Source: Parasedimentitalea psychrophila (GTDB taxonomy: Bacteria; Pseudomonadota; Alphaproteobacteria; Rhodobacterales; Rhodobacteraceae). Taken from it: a stretch of DNA of 64,000 nt. Shown one piece after another: positions 36,038 to 43,734 of the stretch; within the stretch, counting starts at the first letter, position 1, and every line of letters begins with the position of its first letter. Location: positions 1,821,501 through 1,885,500 of the forward strand of contig NZ_CP127247.1 in NCBI RefSeq assembly GCF_030285785.1, in the 5' to 3' direction. The notes beneath the pieces were generated by a model. It was not told where the DNA came from. It worked only from the letters and a program-made list of their open reading frames with translations, and did not search any database. A program made the translations under genes and the position numbers.

Positions 36038-37377
36038 TGGATGATCTCCTCGTCGCGCATCAGCCAGCCGGTGACAGAAACCTCGGGTCTGAGCACCTGC
36101 TTGGCGGTTGCGATGATTTGTTCGGCGGTGACCGCCTGCAGGATATCGGGCCAGGCCTGAACGTCGGCGACGGTCAGCCCTGAGGTCAGCGCCCGGCCAT
36201 AGCGGTTGGCAATGCCATCGACATTGTCGCGGGCATAGATTTCAGAAGCGCGCAGTTGCAGTTTGATTCGGTCCAGCTGTTCGGCGTCTACGCCTTCGGC
36301 CAGAAAATCGGCATAGGTCTGGTCCAGCGCATCCTCGGCCTGTTGCAGGGTGATGCCTTCGCTGGGCACGACGAGGACCGAAAACGTGGTGTCGTCCAGC
36401 GACATGCCGGAATAAAACGCGCCGGTATAGACGGCGATCTGCTGGTCGAATTGCAGCGCATTGGCCAGATAAGAGGTGGTGCCGCCGCCCAGAAGCTCGG
36501 CCAGCAGATACAGCGCCGCCGCCTGTTGCTGGGCGCCGCTGTCGCGTTCCGGTGCCAGATAGGAGCGCTGCACATAGGGCTGGGCGACGCGAGCATCTTT
36601 GAAGGTCAGTCGCCGGGCTGCGGTCTGCGGGGGCTCTTTGGTGCGCAGTCGTGTGGGCAGATCCGGATTGGCCGGGATTGCGCCGTAATAGACCTCGGCC
36701 AGCGATTTCACCTCGGCCGGATCAACATCGCCCGAGACCACCAGAATGGCGTTGTTGGGCGCATAATAGGTGCCGTAAAACGACAGCGCGTCCCCCATGT
36801 CGAGGCTTTCCATCTCGTGGCGCCAACCGATGACCGGCACACCGTAGCGGTGATTGTGGTATTGCACCGCGTTGGATTGTTCGCGGAACAGGGCGCGGGG
36901 GTTGTTGTCGGTGCGCTGGTTGCGCTCCTCCAGAATCACTTCGCGCTCGGTGGTAATGTCGCGTTCAGTCAGCCGGATATTGACCATGCGGTCGCTTTCC
37001 ATCCGCATCATTAGTTCGAGCCGGTCCGAGGCGATCCGCTGGTAGTAGGCGGTGTAATCGTGGCTGGTAAAGGCATTGTCCTTACCGCCATTGGCCGCCA
37101 CCGTCGATGACAGCTCGCCAGAGGCCAGCGTATCGGTGGCTTTGAACAGCAGGTGTTCCAGATAATGCGCCACCCCGGACTGGCCTTTGGGTTCATCGGC
37201 AGAGCCGGCCCGGTACCAGACCATATGCTGCACCACCGGGGCGCGGTGATCCTCGACCACAACAACCTGCATCCCATTGCCAAGGGTGAAACTGGACACC
37301 AGGTCCTCACCGGCGATTGTCGGGGCGGCCCAACTGGCCGAGAGCAATGCGCTCGCCCATGCGATCCGTCTGATCAT
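36034..37377 (-). CDS. M16-family zinc metallopeptidase (catalytic subunit)
   Basis: A 447-residue exported peptidase with signal peptide (cleavage near residue 22). Zinc ligands and base are His71, Glu74 and His75 in GVAHYLEHLLFKA; the third ligand Glu lies ~77 residues later in the TEREVILEERNQR helix. The second M16 domain follows (~220-447). The fold encloses substrate in a chamber formed with the partner encoded next. The target is unknown but the location is periplasmic. An exact heptamer array lies 88 bp before the start. Confidence 0.93.
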   Translation of the reverse strand: MIRRIAWASALLSASWAAPTIAGEDLVSSFTLGNGMQVVVVEDHRAPVVQHMVWYRAGSADEPKGQSGVAHYLEHLLFKATDTLASGELSSTVAANGGKDNAFTSHDYTAYYQRIASDRLELMMRMESDRMVNIRLTERDITTEREVILEERNQRTDNNPRALFREQSNAVQYHNHRYGVPVIGWRHEMESLDMGDALSFYGTYYAPNNAILVVSGDVDPAEVKSLAEVYYGAIPANPDLPTRLRTKEPPQTAARRLTFKDARVAQPYVQRSYLAPERDSGAQQQAAALYLLAELLGGGTTSYLANALQFDQQIAVYTGAFYSGMSLDDTTFSVLVVPSEGITLQQAEDALDQTYADFLAEGVDAEQLDRIKLQLRASEIYARDNVDGIANRYGRALTSGLTVADVQAWPDILQAVTAEQIIATAKQVLRPEVSVTGWLMRDEEIIQ

Positions 37378-37465
37378 ACGGAATTCTCCTTGGTTTCACA
37401 GGGGCCGACAGGTGATCTGGATGCGCATAAAACGCGCATCTGGGTCCAGGGACGGCCGACCGGAT

Positions 37466-37500
37466 AGTTCAGAGTTCAGAGTTCAGAGTTCAGAGTTCAG
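37466..37500. repeat. Heptanucleotide tandem array AGTTCAG x5
   Basis: Five perfect copies of AGTTCAG in a row, 35 bp, in the 171-bp gap between the DUF3035 lipoprotein gene and the M16 operon. It starts 88 bp upstream of the M16 ATG and would lie in or near its promoter. Such arrays change copy number by slippage. Confidence 0.95.
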
Positions 37501-37548
37501 CAGGCCGCGGTCAAGAGTGTAGCGACCTGTCTGTCGTAAACGTGAGCC

Positions 37549-38064
37549 CTATTGTCCCGGAGGAGCCGAAGGGGTGATATATCCGGAATCTCGGAACCGC
37601 TGGCTAACTTCAAATGGATTGAGGGCTTCTTTTTTATAGGCATCTTCGTAGCGATCAACTGAAAATAGCTTGAACTGTGCGGTCCGGTGCTCGCGCTTGC
37701 GAAAGACGGCGTCCTCGGCTGCGAGGGCGGTCCGTACGTCGGGCTCGACCCCATATCGGCTGGAGGCGGTGACCAGGGCGCCATCACTGGAGGGGACGGC
37801 GCCACCTGCGTTCAGCGCCGCCGGGTTGCCGCCAAGGGCAACAATGGCCTCGGCCTGAGGGTTCTGGTCGGTCAGATTTGTGCCGCCCGGTGTCGGGGCG
37901 GGCAGCGCGGTATAGTCTTCGGGCGCTGTCAGCGGCTCGGCTGGCATCACCAGAAATTCATCTGGTCCAGTGCCGGGCTGCTGCAATTCGCGCAGGCCTG
38001 TTGAGCTGCAACCCGCCAGGGCCACCGCTGTGGTCAGAAAAATTACACCCAGAGGGATCCGCAT
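37549..38064 (-). CDS. DUF3035 lipoprotein
   Basis: A 171-residue lipoprotein: signal peptide with lipobox VALAGCSS (Cys18), then the DUF3035 pattern GPDEFLVMPAEPLTAPEDYT, ALPAPTPGGTNLTDQNPQAE and AALAAEDAVFRKREHRTAQF. The function is unknown, but the family is conserved directly behind lspA in alphaproteobacteria. The ATG at 38064 follows GGAG; an upstream frame to 38121 overlaps lspA and lacks a lipobox at the right distance. It ends 171 bp before the M16 pair. Confidence 0.9.
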   Translation of the reverse strand: MRIPLGVIFLTTAVALAGCSSTGLRELQQPGTGPDEFLVMPAEPLTAPEDYTALPAPTPGGTNLTDQNPQAEAIVALGGNPAALNAGGAVPSSDGALVTASSRYGVEPDVRTALAAEDAVFRKREHRTAQFKLFSVDRYEDAYKKEALNPFEVSQRFRDSGYITPSAPPGQ

Positions 38065-38117
38065 GGCCCCGTACTCCTGCCTGTTTGACGTGCTTTTACA
38101 GCATTTTAATTCCAAGG

Positions 38118-38597
38118 TCACGCGGCCTTTTTATCCCGGTTTTCAAAGAGGATCAGGCCCGCGGCGCCGGCGAATATAAAGATGTCGGCGACGTTGAAAG
38201 AATAGGGATTGCGAATGCCGCAACAGGACATATTGAGAAAGTCCAGCACGTAGCCATATAGCAGCCGATCCGCCACATTGCCCAATGCGCCGCCGATCAC
38301 CAGCCCGGCCGAAAGCTGCATCCAGCGCGACGGGTGCCAGCCCCGGATCCAGATCGCAACCGCGACGCAGATCACCAGCGACACGCCGATCAGGATCCAG
38401 CGCATGGCGTCCGTGCCATCTCCGAACAGGCCAAAGTTGATGCCGCGGTTTTCGGCATAGCGAAAGTTGAGCAGGGGCGGCAACACGTCGATGCTGCGGA
38501 GCCGCCATAGCTGCATCCAGTGGATCACCAGATACTTGCTTGCCTGATCCAGCAAAAGGGACGCAAAAGCAGCCCAAAACATCCAACGCATTGCCAT
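38118..38597 (-). CDS. lspA: Lipoprotein signal peptidase (signal peptidase II)
   Basis: A 159-residue membrane aspartyl protease with four helices. Its two catalytic aspartates are in GNVADRLLYGYVLDFLN and FNVADIFIF, and the opening SLLLDQASKYLVIHW and YAENRGINFGLF motifs are typical. It cleaves diacylated prolipoproteins just before the lipobox cysteine, including the products of the next gene and the transglycosylase at 7 kb. It lies 16 bp after purH. Confidence 0.96.
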   Translation of the reverse strand: MAMRWMFWAAFASLLLDQASKYLVIHWMQLWRLRSIDVLPPLLNFRYAENRGINFGLFGDGTDAMRWILIGVSLVICVAVAIWIRGWHPSRWMQLSAGLVIGGALGNVADRLLYGYVLDFLNMSCCGIRNPYSFNVADIFIFAGAAGLILFENRDKKAA

Positions 38598-38613
38598 ACC
38601 CCTGCCTGTTTCC

Positions 38614-40203
38614 TTAGTGGCGGAAGTGGCGCATGCCGGTAAAGACCATGGCCAGGCCAGCCTCGTCCGCAGCTGCGATCACCTCATTGTCGCGCATCGA
38701 GCCACCGGGTTGAATGACGCAGCTGGCGCCGGCAGCGGCGGCTTCCAGCAGACCATCGGCAAAGGGAAAGAAAGCATCCGAAGCCACCGCAGAGCCCTTG
38801 GCCAGGCTGCTGTCCAGTTCCAGCACATCGGCCATGCGCTGGGCTTTCAGCCCGGCAATGGTGGCGCTGTCGAGGCGGTTCATTTGGCCGGCGCCGACGC
38901 CGACGGTTTGGCCGTCTTTGACATAGACGATGGCGTTGGACTTGACGTGTTTCGCCACTTTCCAGGCAAACAGCAGATCGCGCATCTGTGCCTCTGTCGG
39001 GGCGATTTTGGTCACCACCTTGAGATCCTGCATGGCGCGGTGGCCGACGTCCTTGTCCTGCACCAGCATGCCGCCCGAGACCTGACGGGTGGTCATGCCA
39101 CTGTCCAGCGGATTGGGCAGCCCGTCGGTGAGCAGCAGCCGCAGATTCTTTTTGGCGGCAAAGATTGCTTTTGCTTCATCCGATGCGCCGGGGGCAATCA
39201 CCACCTCGGTAAAGATCTGCACAATCTCTTTTGCGGTGGCGGCGTCCAGCGGCATGTTCAGCGCCACGATACCGCCAAAGGCCGAGGTGCGGTCGCAGTC
39301 AAAGGCCTTTTGGTAGGCCTCGGTCAGGCTCGCCGCCTGTGCCACACCGCAGGGGTTGGCGTGTTTGATGATCGCCACGGCGGCGCCGTTGGCGGCGTCA
39401 AATTCCGACACCAGCTCAAACGCCGCATCGGTGTCGTTGATGTTGTTATAAGACAGTTCCTTACCCTGCACCTGAGTGGCGGTGGCAACACCCGGGCGGG
39501 CGGAGCCATCCAGGTAAAAGGCCGCCTGCTGATGTGGGTTTTCGCCGTAACGCAGAGTCTGCGCCAGCTGGCCTGCCACGGCGCGGCGACGGGGGGCTTG
39601 CAGTTCTAGCGCAGCGGCCATCCAGTTGCTGACCGCGGCGTCATAGGCGGCGGTGCGGGCATAGGCGTTCTGCGCCAGCCACTGGCGGAACTTGTAGCTG
39701 GTCTGGCCATCGTTGGCCTCCAGCTCGGCCAGCAGGGCGTCATAGTCCTCGACATCCACCACCACGTTGACAAAGCCGTGGTTCTTGGCCGCCGCGCGGA
39801 TCATTGCCGGGCCGCCGATGTCGATGTTCTCGATGCAGGTGTCATAGTCGGCGCCCTTGGCCACGGTGGCCTCAAACGGGTAGAGGTTGACCACCAGCAG
39901 GTCGATTTCAACAATGCCGTGCTCAGCCATCGCTGCAACATGCGCATCATTGTCGCGCAGCGCCAGCAACCCGCCGTGAACGCCGGGGTGCAGGGTCTTG
40001 ACGCGGCCATCCATCATTTCGGGAAAGCCGGTGACGTCAGAGACATCCCTGACCGTCAGGCCCGCATCGCGCAGCGCCTTGGCAGAGCCGCCGGTGGAGA
40101 GCAGTTCAACACCGCGCGCGGACAGCGCTTGGCCCAGCTCGATCAGGCCGGTCTTGTCGGATACGGAAAGCAGCGCACGGCGTACGGGGTGAAGGTCGGT
40201 CAT
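38614..40203 (-). CDS. purH: Bifunctional AICAR formyltransferase/IMP cyclohydrolase
   Basis: A 529-residue PurH. Residues 1-~200 are the IMP cyclohydrolase (MGS-like) domain ([49 protein letters not shown]). The rest is AICAR transformylase, with the catalytic Lys-His pair in [14 protein letters not shown] and the closing [20 protein letters not shown]. It performs the last two steps of purine synthesis using 10-formyl-THF. It follows the heparinase gene by 21 bp within the rsmB-purH-lspA cluster. Confidence 0.97.
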   Translation of the reverse strand: MTDLHPVRRALLSVSDKTGLIELGQALSARGVELLSTGGSAKALRDAGLTVRDVSDVTGFPEMMDGRVKTLHPGVHGGLLALRDNDAHVAAMAEHGIVEIDLLVVNLYPFEATVAKGADYDTCIENIDIGGPAMIRAAAKNHGFVNVVVDVEDYDALLAELEANDGQTSYKFRQWLAQNAYARTAAYDAAVSNWMAAALELQAPRRRAVAGQLAQTLRYGENPHQQAAFYLDGSARPGVATATQVQGKELSYNNINDTDAAFELVSEFDAANGAAVAIIKHANPCGVAQAASLTEAYQKAFDCDRTSAFGGIVALNMPLDAATAKEIVQIFTEVVIAPGASDEAKAIFAAKKNLRLLLTDGLPNPLDSGMTTRQVSGGMLVQDKDVGHRAMQDLKVVTKIAPTEAQMRDLLFAWKVAKHVKSNAIVYVKDGQTVGVGAGQMNRLDSATIAGLKAQRMADVLELDSSLAKGSAVASDAFFPFADGLLEAAAAGASCVIQPGGSMRDNEVIAAADEAGLAMVFTGMRHFRH

Positions 40204-40224
40204 AACAGGCAGTCCTTTGCAGGC

Positions 40225-41967
40225 TCAGTCAAAGATTACCGGGTCATCCCGGTTCAGGTCGCGCACGGCAATCGCAGTCTCTTGGGCTTTACTTAGCGTC
40301 CACCTTACGCGGGTGGCATACTGCATTGCCCGGCCAGAGAGAATGATCTGTTTTGTCGCGCGTGGTTTCAGGCGGTTCTTTTCCAGGTAGACGCTGGGTT
40401 CCAGCTTTAGCTCGCAGCCTCCGTCGTGGCGGAACACCCAGATTTCACCGCTTCTGAGTGCCATGGATACGGCGGTGCCCCCCAAGTCAAGTGCCGCGTC
40501 TACTTCGGGGTGCAAATGCAGCCGGATGTCAAAGCCGATACCGCGGAGCGACACCGCGTCCATCGCCCGGTCGAATATCCGTTTTGATGCGTCTTCCAGC
40601 GCCAGTAGCATATCTTCACCCGAAAGCGTCCGACCATCAAAGGACAGTTCCAGTGTGCGCGCATGGGTCAGGCCAAAATGGCGGGCAAACCCGTTGTGAC
40701 CGCCCTGAAAGCGAAAGCCACTGGCGATCTCGCTGATCTCAACCGGCACGCTATCGGGGGATTCCGTCAGCGCCTCATGGCCGCTGCCCTTTTGCGGTGG
40801 TTTCAGGCGGGCACTGGAGTGACCCTCGATGCAGAGGGTGGAATGGGATGGGGTGGCGCGGCCTGCGCGGCGCCATTCAACGCCAAAGGCCTCACCCGAT
40901 CCACAGTTGACGATAAAGGGTCGTCGCCCCGAGGTGAGCTCAAAGGCCAGGGTTGAGGCATGACCGTTATTCGAGGCGGCGCTAAGCGGCGGCACACTGG
41001 CGTCGATAAGCACCGAGCTGCGGCCGGCTGACAATCGGGCATAGCCCATCGCCAACCGGTCTGCCTGGATGCCAGCCACATGACTGGCCGCCAATGCGTG
41101 ATCCAACCAGCCCTCCAGGCCACGGCCGCCGCCGTGAAACCGGGCCAACCCGCCGTCACTGTGACGCAGGGTGCGCAGGGTGGGGGCGATGCGTTCGATT
41201 GCTGCGGTATGGGCGTGCGGTACGGTTCGTCCTGCCTCGTGCAGGGCCGCTGCCGCCCAGGTGAGCAGGGTGAAGACCTCAAGCAATTCTTCGGGGTTGC
41301 GGGTTGGCAGGCCGCCCAGATCGTCGATCTGTTGTTGGCATTCCAGCGCCAGCGCCTTGATCGCCGGATCGGCCAGCTCTTCGCGGCCCTGCAGCGCCAG
41401 CCCGGCGTAGATCAGCCCGGTCAGCGCTTCGAACCGGGGCAGGCCGGGCGCGGCGCCGTGCCAGCGGTGTGACAAAAACCAGGTCTGTTGCGACAGCGAG
41501 CGGTAAAAGGCGTCGCTGGCATCTTTGTCCTGGCCGCGCAGCAGAAACAGTGCGTGGTTGATCCAGCGGATCACCCGGCGACCGGTCAAATCCGGAGACC
41601 AGCCAGGGCCGCGGCCCTTGCCATGCGCCTTGATCCAGCCCCAGAGCCATTTCTGGGCTTTTTCACGGGCTGGCAGGTCGCCCACCGAGGCCAGGTCATC
41701 GAGCCAGGCAAAGCCGTTTCTCTCGGCGTCAAAAGCCAGGTCGGGCGCCTCGACCTCCCACAGGCCGGTGGTGGGTGATTCAACCAGATAGCCGGCAAAC
41801 AGCAGATTGCCGGCCACCAGCTGTCGGCCACGGGCAAAGCTGCCAATGGTGCGGGGTTCGGGTTGCGAGACAAACCCCGTTGCCGCCGCCTGCCTGCGCG
41901 CCAGCCGGGCGTACAGGCCGTTCAGGAAGCGGGTGCTCCGGCTCGCCGATCTATCGTGTCTGGACAT
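40225..41967 (-). CDS. Heparinase II/III family protein
   Basis: A 580-residue protein with the two-part layout of the family: an alpha/alpha toroid (about 60-310, RFEALTGLIYAGLALQGREE) and a beta-sandwich domain (about 310-580, opening after LSAASNNGHASTLAFELTSG). The usual Asn/Tyr/His catalytic set for uronic-acid polysaccharide lyases cannot be placed with certainty. No signal peptide is obvious, which is odd for a polysaccharide lyase. Its conserved place between rsmB and purH suggests a housekeeping envelope role rather than feeding. Confidence 0.85.
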   Translation of the reverse strand: MSRHDRSASRSTRFLNGLYARLARRQAAATGFVSQPEPRTIGSFARGRQLVAGNLLFAGYLVESPTTGLWEVEAPDLAFDAERNGFAWLDDLASVGDLPAREKAQKWLWGWIKAHGKGRGPGWSPDLTGRRVIRWINHALFLLRGQDKDASDAFYRSLSQQTWFLSHRWHGAAPGLPRFEALTGLIYAGLALQGREELADPAIKALALECQQQIDDLGGLPTRNPEELLEVFTLLTWAAAALHEAGRTVPHAHTAAIERIAPTLRTLRHSDGGLARFHGGGRGLEGWLDHALAASHVAGIQADRLAMGYARLSAGRSSVLIDASVPPLSAASNNGHASTLAFELTSGRRPFIVNCGSGEAFGVEWRRAGRATPSHSTLCIEGHSSARLKPPQKGSGHEALTESPDSVPVEISEIASGFRFQGGHNGFARHFGLTHARTLELSFDGRTLSGEDMLLALEDASKRIFDRAMDAVSLRGIGFDIRLHLHPEVDAALDLGGTAVSMALRSGEIWVFRHDGGCELKLEPSVYLEKNRLKPRATKQIILSGRAMQYATRVRWTLSKAQETAIAVRDLNRDDPVIFD

Positions 41968-42059
41968 GCTCTCTGCCTCATACGCTCTGCTGGCGTTTCG
42001 GCCGGAGCATAACGCGGGCGCTGTCGCAAGTCACCGGTGAATACAAAGGCCGGCTGAAC

Positions 42060-43346
42060 TCAAGCGGCTTTGCGCAGGCAGGCCATGTAAAACCCGTCCA
42101 TGCCACCACGATCGGCCCAGTAATCGGGGCGCAGCCGCAACCCGCCCTCGCTGGTGATCCAGGCGGCCTCAACACCGGGCAGAGCCAGCGCGTCGCGGTC
42201 CACTGTCATATCGGCAAACATCTCCAGCGCCTCCTCAACCTGGCATTCGCCCTCGTCTGGCAGCAGCGAACAGGTGCAGAACAGCAAACGGCCGCCGGGT
42301 TTCACCAGGCTCCAGGCATGGGCCAGCATCCGCGCCTGTAACTCGATCAGCGGGCCGAATTCACTGCCGTCCTTGGCGTATGGCAGGTCGGGGTGGCGGC
42401 GGATGGTGCCGGTGGCCGAGCAGGGCGCGTCGAGCAGCACGGCATCATATTGCCCCTGCTGCTCTAGCGCGTCGCCCACCACCAGCGAGGCCACCAGCCC
42501 GGTGCGGGTCAGGTTGTCCTGCAGCCGCGCTATCCGCCCCTTGGAAATGTCCACCGCGGTGACCTTGGCTCCGGCCGCCGCCATTTGCAGCGTCTTGCCG
42601 CCGGGGGCGGCGCAGAGATCCAGCACTGATTCGCCGGGCTGCAGGTTCAGCACCCGGGCCGGCAGCGCCGCAGCTGCGTCCTGCACCCACCAGGTGCCAT
42701 CGTCAAATCCGGGCAGCGCCGAAACTTGCCCGGCGGTGGCCAGCCTGACTGAGCCGGTGGGCAGGGTGGTGCCATTCAAATGGATCAGATCGGTCAGATC
42801 GGCGCCGGGTTTGGCGCTGATATCCAGCGGAGCGCCGTTGAAATGGGCCTGGTCCATCGCCGCCATTGCCTCGTTTCCCCAGGCCTGGGCCAATGGGCTG
42901 CGCAGCCATTTGGGCAGCCGTGGCACCCGCCGTTCCGCCCATCCTGCCGGGCCTTCGTCGGCCATTTTGCGCAGCACCGCGTTGACCAGACCCTTAAGCT
43001 TGCCATGGCGTTTGTGTTTGGAGATGATCTCGACCATCGAATTCACCACGCCATGGGCAGCGGCCCCCTGGCACAGCTCGACGGTGCCCAGCCGCAGTGC
43101 ATTATGCACCATCAACGGGGTCTTTTTGCGCAGGTGCTTTTTCAGCAGCCGGTCGGCGCGTTCCAGCCCGCGCAGGGTTTGTGTTGCCAGTCGCTGCGCC
43201 CGCGCCCGCTCTTCGGGGGGCAGCGTGTCCAGGGTTCCGGCGGCGAGAATCTCGGGCAGCAGCCGCCCCTCGCCAAGCACCTGGTCCAGCAAATAGATTG
43301 CGCTGCGGCGCGCCTGAGTTGCCGATTGGGTGGTGGGTTTGGACAT
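42060..43346 (-). CDS. rsmB: 16S rRNA m5C967 methyltransferase (RsmB/Fmu)
   Basis: A 428-residue methyltransferase with an N-terminal NusB-like RNA-binding domain (residues ~10-140, HGVVNSMVEIISKHKRHGKL) and a SAM domain (DLCAAPGGKTLQMAA). The two cysteines are in LLDAPCSATGTIRRHP (catalytic, motif VI/IV) and FCTCSLLPDEGE. It makes 5-methylcytosine at C967 of 16S rRNA. It heads the minus-strand cluster down to the M16 pair and is divergent from the SdhAF4 gene 86 bp away. Confidence 0.95.
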   Translation of the reverse strand: MSKPTTQSATQARRSAIYLLDQVLGEGRLLPEILAAGTLDTLPPEERARAQRLATQTLRGLERADRLLKKHLRKKTPLMVHNALRLGTVELCQGAAAHGVVNSMVEIISKHKRHGKLKGLVNAVLRKMADEGPAGWAERRVPRLPKWLRSPLAQAWGNEAMAAMDQAHFNGAPLDISAKPGADLTDLIHLNGTTLPTGSVRLATAGQVSALPGFDDGTWWVQDAAAALPARVLNLQPGESVLDLCAAPGGKTLQMAAAGAKVTAVDISKGRIARLQDNLTRTGLVASLVVGDALEQQGQYDAVLLDAPCSATGTIRRHPDLPYAKDGSEFGPLIELQARMLAHAWSLVKPGGRLLFCTCSLLPDEGECQVEEALEMFADMTVDRDALALPGVEAAWITSEGGLRLRPDYWADRGGMDGFYMACLRKAA

Positions 43347-43432
43347 GGTCAGCTCCTAAAGCGGGTGCGGCATGCGGGTTGTTCCCGCGAGACAGGGGCG
43401 TATATCATGGGTTCAGCATAAAGGAACCCGCG

Positions 43433-43624
43433 ATGAGTGATCAAACTGTACCTGAAAAGCCTGATCTGCCGCCAGCGGCCATCCGCGCCCTGAGTGAGGC
43501 GGAACAGCGCCGCAAAGCGGCTGCGGCCAAGGCGCCACCGCCCAAAGAGCTGGGTGGCCGCGATGGTCTGGACCCGGTGCGCTATGGCGACTGGGAGAAA
43601 AAGGGCATTGCTATCGATTTTTGA
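43433..43624 (+). CDS. DUF1674 protein, succinate dehydrogenase assembly factor 4-like (SdhAF4)
   Basis: A 63-residue protein whose C-terminal KELGGRDGLDPVRYGDWEKK plus GIAIDF is the DUF1674/SdhAF4 signature. In eukaryotes SdhAF4 binds flavinylated SdhA and protects it during assembly of complex II. The N-terminal half is Ala/Pro/Lys-rich and probably disordered. AAGGAA precedes the ATG at 43433; the frame is open far upstream but that portion is antisense to rsmB. Confidence 0.88.
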   Translation: MSDQTVPEKPDLPPAAIRALSEAEQRRKAAAAKAPPPKELGGRDGLDPVRYGDWEKKGIAIDF

Positions 43625-43644
43625 CGGTGGTTTTGGAGGGCAGG

Positions 43645-43690
43645 GTGGGGGCCAGCCCCCACACCCCCGGGATATTTTCAGCCAGATGAA
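43645..43690 (+). repeat. Bipartite intergenic repeat, copy 3
   Basis: A perfect GTGGGGGC/GCCCCCAC hairpin with the same two-base CA loop as copy 1 (43645-43662) is followed at once by the tail GGGATATTTTCAGCCAGATG. It lies 20 bp after the SdhAF4 stop, in the gap before the convergent ALDH16 gene end. Confidence 0.85.
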
Positions 43691-43734
43691 GGCGATCCCG
43701 CAGAAGGCCTTGCAGAAGGCCTGGCTGCGCCTGC

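Noticed and set aside
42154-43296. A 380-codon plus-strand open frame rich in Ser, Ala and Arg
   Set aside because: It is antisense to rsmB, which has complete methyltransferase and cysteine motifs.
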